From NCBI GenBank assembly GCA_026127935.1, contig JAJSLL010000003.1, forward strand, positions 1-64,000: a stretch of DNA of 64,000 bases, written 5' to 3'. Below the pieces are notes generated by a model. That model worked only from the letters and a program-made list of their open reading frames with translations. It was not told the origin of the DNA and ran no database searches. This stretch comes from Thermoplasmatales archaeon. Its GTDB lineage: Archaea; Thermoplasmatota; Thermoplasmata; Thermoplasmatales; GCA-001856825. The position numbers and the translations under genes were made by a program. Each line of letters opens with the position of its first letter. Position 1 is the stretch's first letter. This document shows, piece after piece, positions 18,267 to 26,195 of this stretch.

Positions 18267-18695
18267 GTGAAGAGGCACTTTCTTTCTAAAAGGGAAACTA
18301 AAGAGTTCAAAAGTCTTCTGGATGGCTTCGGGATAGTAGTTGAGTCAAAGACTCTAGAAATAGAGGAGAATGACCACTCTACAGTCTATGATGGTACAGT
18401 TCCGATATTAGTCAAATATCAAGATAAATGGCTGCCTACCCTCAAAATAATGAGGTCCAAGGACTTTCCGAGGGTAATCATTGACCAGGGGGCCTATAAT
18501 GGAATCAAAAACGGTGCAAATTTGTATTCTGCCGGAATTAAAAATATAGTTGGAAATCTCAAGAAGGGGTCTACCTGCATCATTGAAAATTTAGAGGGAA
18601 GAGAGATTGGTTCTGCTTCTGTAGACTCAGAGGAAGTTGACATCCAGAGCAGGAAGAAAGGAGCTTATCTAAAAGTATATGAATTATACAGGTAG
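18267..18695 (+). CDS. PUA-domain RNA-binding protein
   Basis: This 142-residue protein has a divergent N-terminal half (the pre-PUA region of the archaeal MCT-1-like family). Its C-terminal PUA domain runs from about residue 68, with the core pattern PRVIIDQGAYNGIKNGANLYSAGI and later REIGSASV. Such proteins bind structured RNA; archaeal members have been linked to ribosome or tRNA modification, but this one's target is unknown. The start is GTG at 18267; an overlapping ATG upstream reads straight into a stop. It follows purA by 31 bases. Confidence 0.82.
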   Translation: MKRHFLSKRETKEFKSLLDGFGIVVESKTLEIEENDHSTVYDGTVPILVKYQDKWLPTLKIMRSKDFPRVIIDQGAYNGIKNGANLYSAGIKNIVGNLKKGSTCIIENLEGREIGSASVDSEEVDIQSRKKGAYLKVYELYR

Positions 18696-18772
18696 GAGAA
18701 TACAGGTATTCTAGATTTTGTATATTCAAGAAAGTTGAGAAGTGTTAAATAACAAAGCCCAACTTCAGTCTT

Positions 18773-19717
18773 GTGAAATTCATAGATCTACACCAGGACA
18801 TGGGTATAACTTCGCAAAGAGAAGATGTAATTTCAGAGACTAAGCAATCGAATCTCGAAGAGATCAAGAAGTTCGAGGATGCAATTGTATTTGGAGTCAA
18901 TTTCCCCCACATCTTCGTGGTCAACGATAGGGGGGACGAATTAACCAGACAATATAGAACACCATCTAGGGCATCTGTAGCATTGTGGGATGACTTGATG
19001 GAACAACTGAAATTCTATGGATACATCAAGAGAAAAGGACTTGTAAATCTGGTTCTGAACAGGGAAGATGTGAAAAAGAAAGGTACAAAGATACTTCTGA
19101 GTCTTGAAGGAACTGATTGCCTGAAGGATCCTTTTGATCTGTACCTTCTGAAGGACTTGGGGCTGAGAGCTGTTGGCCTCACTTGGAACTATGATACAAA
19201 ATTTGCAGCTGCTGCAATGTCCAAGAAGGATTATGGACTGACGGGATCGGGGGAAGAGCTGATAAAGATAGCAAACGAGCAGGGGATTTTGGTAGATGTC
19301 GCTCACGGGAGCAGAAACACTATACTAGATACTTGCAGTCTTTCAAAAAAACCAGTCATTTCTTCTCATGGAAATACCAAACACGTATTTGACCACTCTA
19401 GAAATCTGGATGATGACTCTCTCGCTGCAATATCAAGAACGGGTGGTGTCATCGGCATTACCGCAATTAGAACGACACTGAGTCAGGAACCGTCCATTGT
19501 AGATCTGATTAAGCATATGGAGTACGTAGGGAACAACTTTGGATGGGATCACGTTGCTCTGGGAACCGACTTCTTGGGGATAGAGAATACCCCAAAGGGG
19601 TTCGAAAGTGTTTCAAAAATCAGTGAGCTTGCAGAGTTGTTAGGTTCTAATGCACAGAAGGTACTATGGGACAACCCGCTAAGAGTTATTAATAAGGTTC
19701 TGCCATCAAATCTCTAG
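18773..19717 (+). CDS. membrane dipeptidase-type M19 metallopeptidase
   Basis: This 314-residue amidohydrolase-fold peptidase is of the renal dipeptidase family. Zinc ligands are expected in DLHQDM at the N-terminus (family form DxHxD), the bridging Glu in SLEGTD, and His residues in DVAHGS and ISSHGNT. GTDFLG near the C-terminus corresponds to the family GSDFDG. It would cleave dipeptides, including D-amino-acid forms. GTG start at 18773. There is no signal peptide, so it is cytoplasmic. Confidence 0.9.
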   Translation: MKFIDLHQDMGITSQREDVISETKQSNLEEIKKFEDAIVFGVNFPHIFVVNDRGDELTRQYRTPSRASVALWDDLMEQLKFYGYIKRKGLVNLVLNREDVKKKGTKILLSLEGTDCLKDPFDLYLLKDLGLRAVGLTWNYDTKFAAAAMSKKDYGLTGSGEELIKIANEQGILVDVAHGSRNTILDTCSLSKKPVISSHGNTKHVFDHSRNLDDDSLAAISRTGGVIGITAIRTTLSQEPSIVDLIKHMEYVGNNFGWDHVALGTDFLGIENTPKGFESVSKISELAELLGSNAQKVLWDNPLRVINKVLPSNL

Positions 19718-19725
19718 CCCACTCC

Positions 19726-19907
19726 CTACTTCGTTGGAGAACTACTGCCAAATTTGGGGTTTGAGTCCAGAATCTCTTTGTGCTTCAACCGAAATTTTAT
19801 CACTTCTAGATCGCAGCTTGGGTGCGTAGAGCGCCACTCGCTGCACTTCCCAGCAAGTTTTTTAGAACTGTAATGCAGGTGGCACTTGTCGCATTCTTAT
19901 AATTCAT
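19726..19907 (-). pseudogene. broken small zinc-binding protein gene
   Basis: On the minus strand an ATG at 19907 opens MNYKN and then goes out of frame. One frame over, the sequence reads CDKCHLHYSSKKLAGKC followed by SEWRSTHPSC, DLEVIKF and a TAG stop at 19726-19728. The CxxC...C...C arrangement with an SxW.STHxSC core recalls short archaeal zinc proteins. The coding frame has no start codon of its own and is preceded by an in-frame TAA, so either a small insertion (2 nt) or deletion has disabled it. The family assignment is from memory and approximate. Confidence 0.45.
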
Positions 19908-19980
19908 TTTCCTTCTCCATCAGGTGCCGAGTGTTTGTAGAATATACGATACTTAACCCCCAACCGTCTAATGCCCTTCT

Positions 19981-20268
19981 TCAGAGGTATTTGAGAATAT
20001 CCCGCCCCTTCATTCCTTCCCTTATTCCCGCATCTCTCGCTTTAGCACTTACCCGCATTACCTCTTTGTTGAGAAGGTCATCAAAAGTGTTCACACCTGA
20101 AATGGACGCGGCAATAGCTCCTATCTTGTCTGCCGCTTCCATGTTGAGAATGCCACACATCAAGAATCCTCGTTTTCCATTTATCAGAACTATCGGTGCT
20201 GGTTTTGTCTCTATCTTCACTCCAGTGTATACTTCTCCATTTTCTGATATATTTTCAATTTGTATCAT
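19981..20268 (-). CDS. DUF1805 family protein
   Basis: This 95-residue protein matches the DUF1805 (YunC-like) family. The conserved block PAPIVLINGKRGFLMCGILN is at about 24-43, followed by EAADKIGAIAASISGVNTFDDLL and the AGIREGMKGRDIL tail. Function is unknown. It begins 14 bases inside the 3' end of the upstream PolB2-like gene and may be co-translated with it. Confidence 0.82.
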   Translation of the reverse strand: MIQIENISENGEVYTGVKIETKPAPIVLINGKRGFLMCGILNMEAADKIGAIAASISGVNTFDDLLNKEVMRVSAKARDAGIREGMKGRDILKYL

Positions 20269-22237
20269 AATCTTCCATACTACTCTGGTGTATTATAGGT
20301 TGATGTCTATAGGGATATGAAATACTCTCCCATGCCATTTCAAGCTTCCTGAGATAGTAATTCTTGTCGTATCTGTTCTCCAGGTTTCCTATATCTACCG
20401 AGCCTCTACTTTCATCTATGACAAATATTGATACCTTATCTCCCGGTCCGACATCATTTGCCTTTTCTATTGCCTTTTTCCTTATGCTATTAACTTTGTA
20501 CTGCTCAGGTCTGCGGGTTGCCATTATAGATAATTTCAGGTCGGAATCTTCCACCCTCCCGTTGACTATTCTGTCCTTGTAAGAATCGTATATTCTCCTG
20601 ATTTCATCGTAATGTCCCGGGAAGTCCTCAATTCTTGATACCTTGGAGTAAACTTTCAGAATGTCTTCCTGCATCTTCTTGCATATATTTGGAAAATCTG
20701 TTCTCCGAAGCTCTATTCCCCTGACCTTGAATTTCCCACCGTCCATAAGACCAAAGTATCTGTTGAGGGCACCACTTCCATCTTTCGCTGGAAGGAATAC
20801 TATCCACTTATAGAAACCCTCGAGGGAGATATTGAGCCTGCTCATCTTTTCTATTTTATTCATCACTCTGTTGATATCCCCAGTACCCCGGAGCCATAGA
20901 GAATCAACGATCCCGTGTATTGTTCCGAACCCTTCATCTTCTGCAATCTTCACGCTCTCAGTCAGTATCCTTCTACCGAGACAGGTTATTGACTCGTGGA
21001 CCTCTATCCTGCCGAACTTTGCATTCTTGTATCCTGTATAGCCAAATGATGTCAGCAGCAACCACTTCAGCACAGCGTCCCTTCTCCTGTACCTCTCGTC
21101 CGAGTTCTTCCTTGCCTTGTAATACAGTCTAAGCTCCAGAAGATCCGACAGGAATTCTGAGAGCGTACCTCTCTTATCCATACAGATATCGTAACCTAGG
21201 TCTTCTATCCTCCATTTATCTTTGCAATTCACGTTTATGGTCTCGGGTGAGAGGTTATATTTCACTATTATTGACGGGTACATTGAACTGAAATCTATTT
21301 CAAACACTCCCTCATAGATGCCGGGCACCGGTTGAAGGTAGAGCCCACCTTTATCGGAGCTGATGAACGTGTCTAGGTCTTTTATCATCTCGTGATCTTC
21401 CTTGTATAGAGGTATCATTATTCCCTTCTCGAGTGATTTCCTCACCTCATAGGATGATACGGCAGTTCCCGGGGTGATCCTGGCAGAATGGAAGAGCGGT
21501 AGAGAGGTAATCTTAGATATGGTAGCTAGGCCTTCCAGTCCCCCCTCACTGAATATGAAGGACGTATCCCTGTCTATGTGTGGGATTCCGTAAATAATGA
21601 ATCCACTAGCTCTGTGGTTGATCCTTCCATAAGAGGTAAAGGTCCTTTCCTTGCTCCTAGAAGTTCTGGCAGAATAACCATGAATCTTGGCAGTCGTGAA
21701 GAATTGAGGAAAATACCTATCTCCCCCTTCAGAAATTATCAGGTTTGCATCTGTCATGTTCGAAAAGAAGTAATCCAAGGACGAGGGAATGTTTGTGAAC
21801 AGCTGACCATCGATCTCAACCTCTTCCAAGCCATCTATGAATTTTATATCCAAAGTGTTTAGATAAGGTATATCGAAATCCATCCTCCTATCATCATTGA
21901 AGAAGTGAAGATCGTTTTTGACCATGAACGACTGGACGATGTTTATGTCTGCATTGTAGATCTTGTAATCCCTGAAATTTCCTATCTTCTCTATTGCGAG
22001 AATTAGATCATTCACTCTGTTTGGAGGCAGAGTTAAGCTTACAACTTTTTTGCTGGAGAAAATGTCTTGTCGTTCGTCCAATTTCCACGTTATCCATGGT
22101 ACTAGGTCTATCTCGTCGGTGATCTTTTCCAGACGATCTCCCGCAACGTAAATGGTGTGTTCATAATTCCATTTCTTTATCTTCTTGTTCTCGTCGATAG
22201 TGAAAAGAGAATTTCCACCCCATGCATCTACTATCAT
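20255..22237 (-). CDS. PolB2-like family B DNA polymerase with degenerate exonuclease
   Basis: At 660 residues it is clearly shorter than replicative PolB enzymes. Polymerase motif A is intact: DFSSMYPSI begins at D315. Motif B is KWLLLTSFGYTG at about 391-402. Motif C is altered to GIVDS at 442-446 instead of YGDTDS, keeping only the second Asp (D445). The exonuclease region is eroded: LDIKF near 129-133 stands where exo I (DIE) is expected, and SEGGDRYF near 169-176 replaces exo II. The pattern fits the PolB2 branch, implicated in damage tolerance in Sulfolobales. It is coupled by ATGA to a small upstream gene. Confidence 0.85.
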   Translation of the reverse strand: MIVDAWGGNSLFTIDENKKIKKWNYEHTIYVAGDRLEKITDEIDLVPWITWKLDERQDIFSSKKVVSLTLPPNRVNDLILAIEKIGNFRDYKIYNADINIVQSFMVKNDLHFFNDDRRMDFDIPYLNTLDIKFIDGLEEVEIDGQLFTNIPSSLDYFFSNMTDANLIISEGGDRYFPQFFTTAKIHGYSARTSRSKERTFTSYGRINHRASGFIIYGIPHIDRDTSFIFSEGGLEGLATISKITSLPLFHSARITPGTAVSSYEVRKSLEKGIMIPLYKEDHEMIKDLDTFISSDKGGLYLQPVPGIYEGVFEIDFSSMYPSIIVKYNLSPETINVNCKDKWRIEDLGYDICMDKRGTLSEFLSDLLELRLYYKARKNSDERYRRRDAVLKWLLLTSFGYTGYKNAKFGRIEVHESITCLGRRILTESVKIAEDEGFGTIHGIVDSLWLRGTGDINRVMNKIEKMSRLNISLEGFYKWIVFLPAKDGSGALNRYFGLMDGGKFKVRGIELRRTDFPNICKKMQEDILKVYSKVSRIEDFPGHYDEIRRIYDSYKDRIVNGRVEDSDLKLSIMATRRPEQYKVNSIRKKAIEKANDVGPGDKVSIFVIDESRGSVDIGNLENRYDKNYYLRKLEMAWESISYPYRHQPIIHQSSMEDYDTN

Positions 22238-22452
22238 TTCATTTCTTTCTTCATTTCTAATAGGGCAAAAATGAGAAACGTGAAATATGGGTCAAGGCTG
22301 GTTATAGAGGCCTCAGGAATGTGAAGTTTTATCTTTTTGATGAAGTCTTCGACTATCTCCGTATCTGCACTCTTCATCAACCTCTCCGCTTTCCTTATCT
22401 CTTCCGTTATGCTCTCTATTTCCATTCTAAGGCTAGGGGTGTTTCTTCCCAT
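22234..22452 (-). CDS. small helical protein in the PolB2-like operon
   Basis: This 72-residue protein has no recognised family. Its sequence is mostly helix-forming and charged (EIESITEEIRKAERLMKSAD), then a short C-terminal hydrophobic stretch DPYFTFLIFALLEMKKEM. Its stop overlaps the polymerase ATG (ATGA), and it overlaps the upstream gene by 37 bases, or by 10 if the second ATG at 22425 is used. The position argues for a subunit or regulator acting with the polymerase. Confidence 0.6.
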   Translation of the reverse strand: MGRNTPSLRMEIESITEEIRKAERLMKSADTEIVEDFIKKIKLHIPEASITSLDPYFTFLIFALLEMKKEMK

Positions 22453-22886
22453 TTCTTTACTACCTCTAGTATTTTCCTATGGAAAACGTGATCCAACCAA
22501 TATGGTCTGAATTCCTCGTCTTCTACTAAATAGAGAATGTTCGGCGTTCCAGTTCTTCGCGATATCCCTTCTAAGGAGTTTGATATATTGAACATCACGT
22601 CTTCTTTCCATTCCTTTAACTCAGACAACTTTACGACTATGAAAATTGAGAAATCGTCATAGTAAAAATCCTCTACAATGGTCTTCTGGAACTGATACAT
22701 GTTGAGAATTCTCTGTATGTACAGTTGGTTTCCCAATTTTCTTTTTAAATAATGGGCGTCAACAAAGACGCCGTCTCCGAGAAGTAACAAAGTCTTCCCA
22801 TAACTATTGACGAAGTCTTCCAATAATATTGAGTTGAATTCCTCCATTTCCATAAGATATGAATGCCTTGGATTTGCTCGGAACAT
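22416..22886 (-). CDS. PolB2-operon partner, possible inactivated RecA-like protein
   Basis: This is the first gene of the operon, 156 residues. KTLLLLGDGVFVDAHYL resembles a RecA/RadA Walker A strand-loop that has lost its GKT. QLYIQRILNMYQFQ could match the following strand, SIFIVVKLSEL a Walker B-like strand, and HRKILEVVKKWEETP the closing strand and tail. This reading is weak and structural only; a small unrelated fold cannot be excluded. PolB2 genes elsewhere in archaea occur with small partner genes. A second ATG at residue 12 is possible. Confidence 0.5.
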   Translation of the reverse strand: MFRANPRHSYLMEMEEFNSILLEDFVNSYGKTLLLLGDGVFVDAHYLKRKLGNQLYIQRILNMYQFQKTIVEDFYYDDFSIFIVVKLSELKEWKEDVMFNISNSLEGISRRTGTPNILYLVEDEEFRPYWLDHVFHRKILEVVKKWEETPLALEWK

Positions 22887-22981
22887 GACTAAAAATCAGT
22901 CTGACTATATTTGAACTTTATAGATCATTGTAAAAAATGAAAAAATTGAAAAAATGAATTTAGTCTCTCTTAAACTACCAA

Positions 22982-23299
22982 TCAGGCCTTAAAGAAAATC
23001 ATCTTTAAATGATCCAAGTCGTACACCACAGTGAACCTCTTTAGGAAATCATTTCCTAGCAACCCATCATAAATAATATCCTGAAACACAACCCTGGGGC
23101 TCTCTTGGAAAATACTTGACGCGTAGCCAATTTCAAGCTTACCCTTTATCTCAGAAGAGTATCTCTTATAACTATACGAAGTTTCATCTGTGCCGGTGAA
23201 GACCTTGACGTTGGGATCTTCTGGAGAAACACCAAGTCTGGACATGAACTTTGAATTCAAGATAAGCACATCTGATCCTCTGTTTACCTCCAGTTTCAC
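22982..23299 (-). CDS. retropepsin-like aspartyl protease fold lacking the catalytic Asp
   Basis: The C-terminal pattern DGLLGNDFLKRFTVVYDL is the hallmark second half of clan AA retropepsin-like domains. At the N-terminus VNRGSDVLIL aligns with the family VDTGSDVLIL, so the catalytic D-T-G has become N-R-G. From the GTG at 23299 the protein is 105 residues, but the frame stays open for 20 more codons upstream (TIFINATLPNGDIV, a fitting first strand) until a TAA at 23360-23362, which is the stop of the gene before it. It may use an unusual start, be made by read-through, or be decaying. Confidence 0.55.
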   Translation of the reverse strand: MKLEVNRGSDVLILNSKFMSRLGVSPEDPNVKVFTGTDETSYSYKRYSSEIKGKLEIGYASSIFQESPRVVFQDIIYDGLLGNDFLKRFTVVYDLDHLKMIFFKA

Positions 23300-23359
23300 G
23301 ATATCACCATTCGGCAGGGTAGCATTTATGAAGATGGTGATAGTAGTTTTGAGACAATA

Positions 23360-23662
23360 TTACTCGTGGAACCCTCTTAGTATCTCTTCGTCATCTGGTG
23401 TGAGCTTGACTTCTCTCACATGGAGCGTTAAAGAGTAGCTGTTCAGGAAGTCCAGCACCTTTTCCCTATCCTCCTTTCTCAGTATTACCACACCCCTCAT
23501 AATCTTCCTGTGTGGAATATCCTCCAGAAAACCGTGCCTGTGGTACTTGTACCTCCCCTTCCACGACGATGAATCCTGTCCATAGAACTTCTGCATGAAC
23601 TTGTTTATGGTATTCCCGTCCGTTCTCTCGTGGAACTGGAAGAGTATCATTGTTCCGTTCAT
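23360..23662 (-). CDS. conserved-looking hypothetical protein
   Basis: I do not recognise this roughly 100-residue basic protein. It opens with a strand (MILFQFHERTDG), has a Lys/Arg/His-rich centre GRYKYHRHGFLEDIPHRK, and then strand-helix-strand (MRGVVILRKEDREKVLDFL...LHVREVKL). The ATG at 23662 is chosen because a strong TATA-like element (GGTTAAATATTTATG on the minus strand, about 23683-23697) lies 21-35 bases upstream; an ATG five codons earlier is less well placed. It stops in the same frame as the retropepsin-like gene that follows. Confidence 0.5.
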   Translation of the reverse strand: MNGTMILFQFHERTDGNTINKFMQKFYGQDSSSWKGRYKYHRHGFLEDIPHRKIMRGVVILRKEDREKVLDFLNSYSLTLHVREVKLTPDDEEILRGFHE

Positions 23663-23703
23663 TATGTATGATATCACACATAAATATTTAACCTTGTTTG
23701 TTA

Positions 23704-24803
23704 TTGGTAATCACGCCAAGTAAGAGTGTCGAGGATCTTCAGGACCTGATAAAATCTGTCAGGGATAGAGGATTCCCCTATATTGGAAGGGAGGAGAAGG
23801 AGAGGAACTGGTCATAGGATGACCAGGCACAGATAAACGAGATAGCTGAGATCCTTGAAACCATCAGGGACATAGTGGGGTGTAGCTTCTTCCAAGATGG
23901 AGAAGAGGAGAAAGGGACCTGGAACGTCTGCTGTTCCACCTTCAGATGTTGTCAAGGTGATGCTCATGCAGGCATACTTCGGTATGCCGAACAGGGTAGC
24001 ACAGGGCTTCCTGAGGATGTTCGGAGAGAAGTTAGGGATACCTACCCAGATTCTCCTACAAGACAATAGAGAGGGGATACGACCCTGAGAGGACAAAGGA
24101 AGTTCTGGACGAAGTTTTCAGGATCGTGAACGAGAGGGGAAATTCTCTTGAGAAAACATTCTCAATGGACGGAACTGGAGACCCAACATCGATGAAGATC
24201 AATTACGAGACCAGGAGGAGGGAGCAGAGGGGGCTGAAGGGGAGTACATCGGATGATTTCCCCCACACCAGAGGCAAGCACGACTTCCAGTACTCCGTGT
24301 TCTCGACCGGAATACACACAAAGATAATAGCAGAATTTTCAACAACGGAAGACCATTCCATAGGGGAGCTGAGCCACTTCCCTACAGTCATGGCACAGAC
24401 TGATGAAATGTATCCCAGCATGGAGGTGATGCTTGGTGATGCCCTATACTCAAGCAGGAATATATGTACAACATTGGACTCGTATGGAGTGAGACCGTAC
24501 TTACTCCCGAAGAGCAATGCAACTTTCAGTGCGAAGGGTGTTGAATCGTGGAAGATGATGCTCTGCTACTTCATGAACAATACGCAGCAATGGCTTGAGA
24601 ACTATCACATGAGATCCATTTCGGAATCCGTCAATTCTATTATAAAGAGGAAGATGCCATTCAAGATAAGAAAGAGACTTCCGCATAGGAAGAGGATGGA
24701 GAAGTACCTTAAGATCAATATGCACAACTTCAGGCAGTTCAATTACCTTAAACACACGAATCCTGACCTGTTGAAAACATACGAGGGAATCAACTCTAAG
24801 TAA
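23704..24803 (+). pseudogene. decayed DDE transposase (IS4/IS5-like)
   Basis: The reading frame begins near TTG 23704 (ITPSKSVEDLQDLIKSVRDRG), meets an in-frame TAG at 23815-23817, continues to DIV, and shifts frame near 23880-23900 (MEKRRKGPGTSAVPPSDVV, then MPNRVAQGFLRMFGEKLG). It shifts again near 24050 (SYKTIERGYDPERTKEVLDE) and runs to 24803. The RNase-H-like triad is recognisable: Asp in FSMDGTGDP, Asp in MLGDALYSS and Glu in SISESVNSI. At least one nonsense and two frameshift lesions make it inactive. Terminal inverted repeats were not found by eye. Confidence 0.85.
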
Positions 24804-24834
24804 TTTTGTCCCAAAGCTGGTTATTCGGAATCCT

Positions 24835-24846
24835 CTATATATTAAT
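24835..24846 (+). promoter_or_regulatory. TATA box of the DUF981 gene
   Basis: CTATATATTAAT is 29-40 bases before the ATG at 24875, and lies just outside the decayed transposase, about 30 bases after its stop. Confidence 0.5.
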
Positions 24847-24874
24847 TGGCACTATTGTTTTGGTGACCTAAAAT

Positions 24875-25465
24875 ATGGCATTTGAGGACCCATTGGCCGT
24901 AATGTTGATCGGCCTTTCTTTCGGAACAGCAATAGGAGCATTTTATTTCTTATTTGCAGCAAGAGGAATGACAGAACAGGTTAAGGCTCTAGTTTTTCCC
25001 GCTATAGGCGTTGGGGCTTTTGATTTTATGAGCGGTTTCTATATGGCCATGTTCCGGCCTTTCCTTTCCTCCGTAGCAGAATATAACATGCACTTTGCAG
25101 ACCCACTCTTACTGTTCGGTTTGCTGTTAATCATCGTAGCCGTGATGGCTTATAAAACACCAGAAAAGACGAATTTCGGAATCATGCCGATATTAATAAT
25201 GATGCTCGGTATATACGTCTTGGTAGGGGCATACAGCATAGCTCAACTTAAACTCGAGACTGGACAAAATCTCATTACCGCTTTAGGGCTGTATCTATTT
25301 GATGGAATTGGCGCACTACTTGCTCCTCTAGCGTATCTGAAACCAAATAAGGCAGCAGGAAAGTACGCTTACTATCTGGAATTTGTGCTCCTGGGCATTG
25401 GCACAATATTCTCGCTTGTGATTGGCTACACGACGCTAAACGGGCATCTTGCAAGCCTACCATAA
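24875..25465 (+). CDS. DUF981 family membrane protein
   Basis: This 196-residue protein with about six hydrophobic helices matches the archaeal DUF981 family of acidophile membrane proteins. Conserved-looking features are FGTAIGAFYFLFAARG in helix 1, MSGFYMAMFRPF, and ALGLYLFDGIGALLAPLAY near residues 146-165. Function is unknown. The gene is intact although it stands between two transposase remnants. Confidence 0.78.
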   Translation: MAFEDPLAVMLIGLSFGTAIGAFYFLFAARGMTEQVKALVFPAIGVGAFDFMSGFYMAMFRPFLSSVAEYNMHFADPLLLFGLLLIIVAVMAYKTPEKTNFGIMPILIMMLGIYVLVGAYSIAQLKLETGQNLITALGLYLFDGIGALLAPLAYLKPNKAAGKYAYYLEFVLLGIGTIFSLVIGYTTLNGHLASLP

Positions 25466-25506
25466 ACATTTTTCCTCTTTTTTTTTATGAATCCTGCTGT
25501 AGTAAT

Positions 25507-25677
25507 ATGTCCTCTCGATGCGGGTCAGATAAGATAAAGATAGAAGGAACAAGCGAAATAGTTTAAGATTGCGTTTGTAAGATAACATATGTTTGTAAAA
25601 ACTGTGGCTATAGGGGCACATTAAAAATTTTCGAGTCTAAAAACAGCAAGTCAGAAGTCATCATAGAGCAGGATTGA
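25507..25677 (+). pseudogene. broken zinc-ribbon protein gene
   Basis: The 57-codon frame reads SRCGSDKIKIEGTSEIV, then an in-frame TAA, then DCVCKITYVCKNCGYRG and a polar tail. The first CxxC knuckle is split: ATATGTCCT encodes I-C-P one frame over and is followed by an extra CT before CGATGCGGG (R-C-G), so a 2-base duplication broke CPRCG. With the frameshift and the nonsense codon the gene is dead. The intact form would have been a small two-knuckle zinc ribbon of about 60 residues. Confidence 0.65.
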
Positions 25678-25782
25678 AATAAGCGAGGCGAATTTCAATA
25701 AGAAGAGTAAGGGCCGATAAACATCGCTCCTTACAAAGACCCGTGAATAACGAGCTTTCCCGAATCAAGGAAAATACAATGA

Positions 25783-26064
25783 AAGGATAAACAGATTGGT
25801 GATGCCTTTCCAGTAGCGAAGGCACTTGGGACTGTCAACATACCTGCCACGATAAACGGGATGAAGGGCGATGTAACATGGGTGGTTTTAAAAGCTTATT
25901 ACAACAATCAAATTTACCCAACAATAATTTTCTATCCACTTAATCTCAATACTAGAGATATGAGTTGGATTTTGAATTTGCCACAGTTCGTAACTAGCCT
26001 AGAAGGTATCTTAAAACAGAACTTGTCGAATGACTATATTACGGAAATAAATGTTTATACTTGA
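25783..26064 (+). pseudogene. truncated hypothetical coding fragment
   Basis: An open stretch after a TGA at 25780-25782 encodes DAFPVAKALGTVNIPATING, then an internal Met and DVTWVVLKAYYNNQIYPTII, ending NVYT before a stop. The pre-Met part looks coding (balanced composition, no start), so the gene has probably lost its 5' end; starting at ATG 25861 gives only 67 residues. I do not recognise the family. It lies in the debris field between two dead transposases. Confidence 0.35.
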
Positions 26065-26195
26065 GTTCCGCACCCTATGATCTCTCGTAATCTGTTGTAG
26101 ATGTTGTTCTCCCCTATATTTCTAGACAATCATTATTTGTTTTTCTATGTGCACATTCTATGCTCATTGGTTTAAACATCCTTAATCTATATGGA

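Noticed and set aside
19886..20320. 144-codon plus-strand frame opposite DUF1805
   Set aside because: It is the antisense shadow of the DUF1805 gene and the polymerase 3' end. Composition is unlike a real protein.
23360..23662. Possible Cas2-like nuclease
   Set aside because: The size and strand-helix order invite the idea, but the Cas2 N-terminal Asp strand pattern is absent and no CRISPR repeats or other cas genes are in the window.
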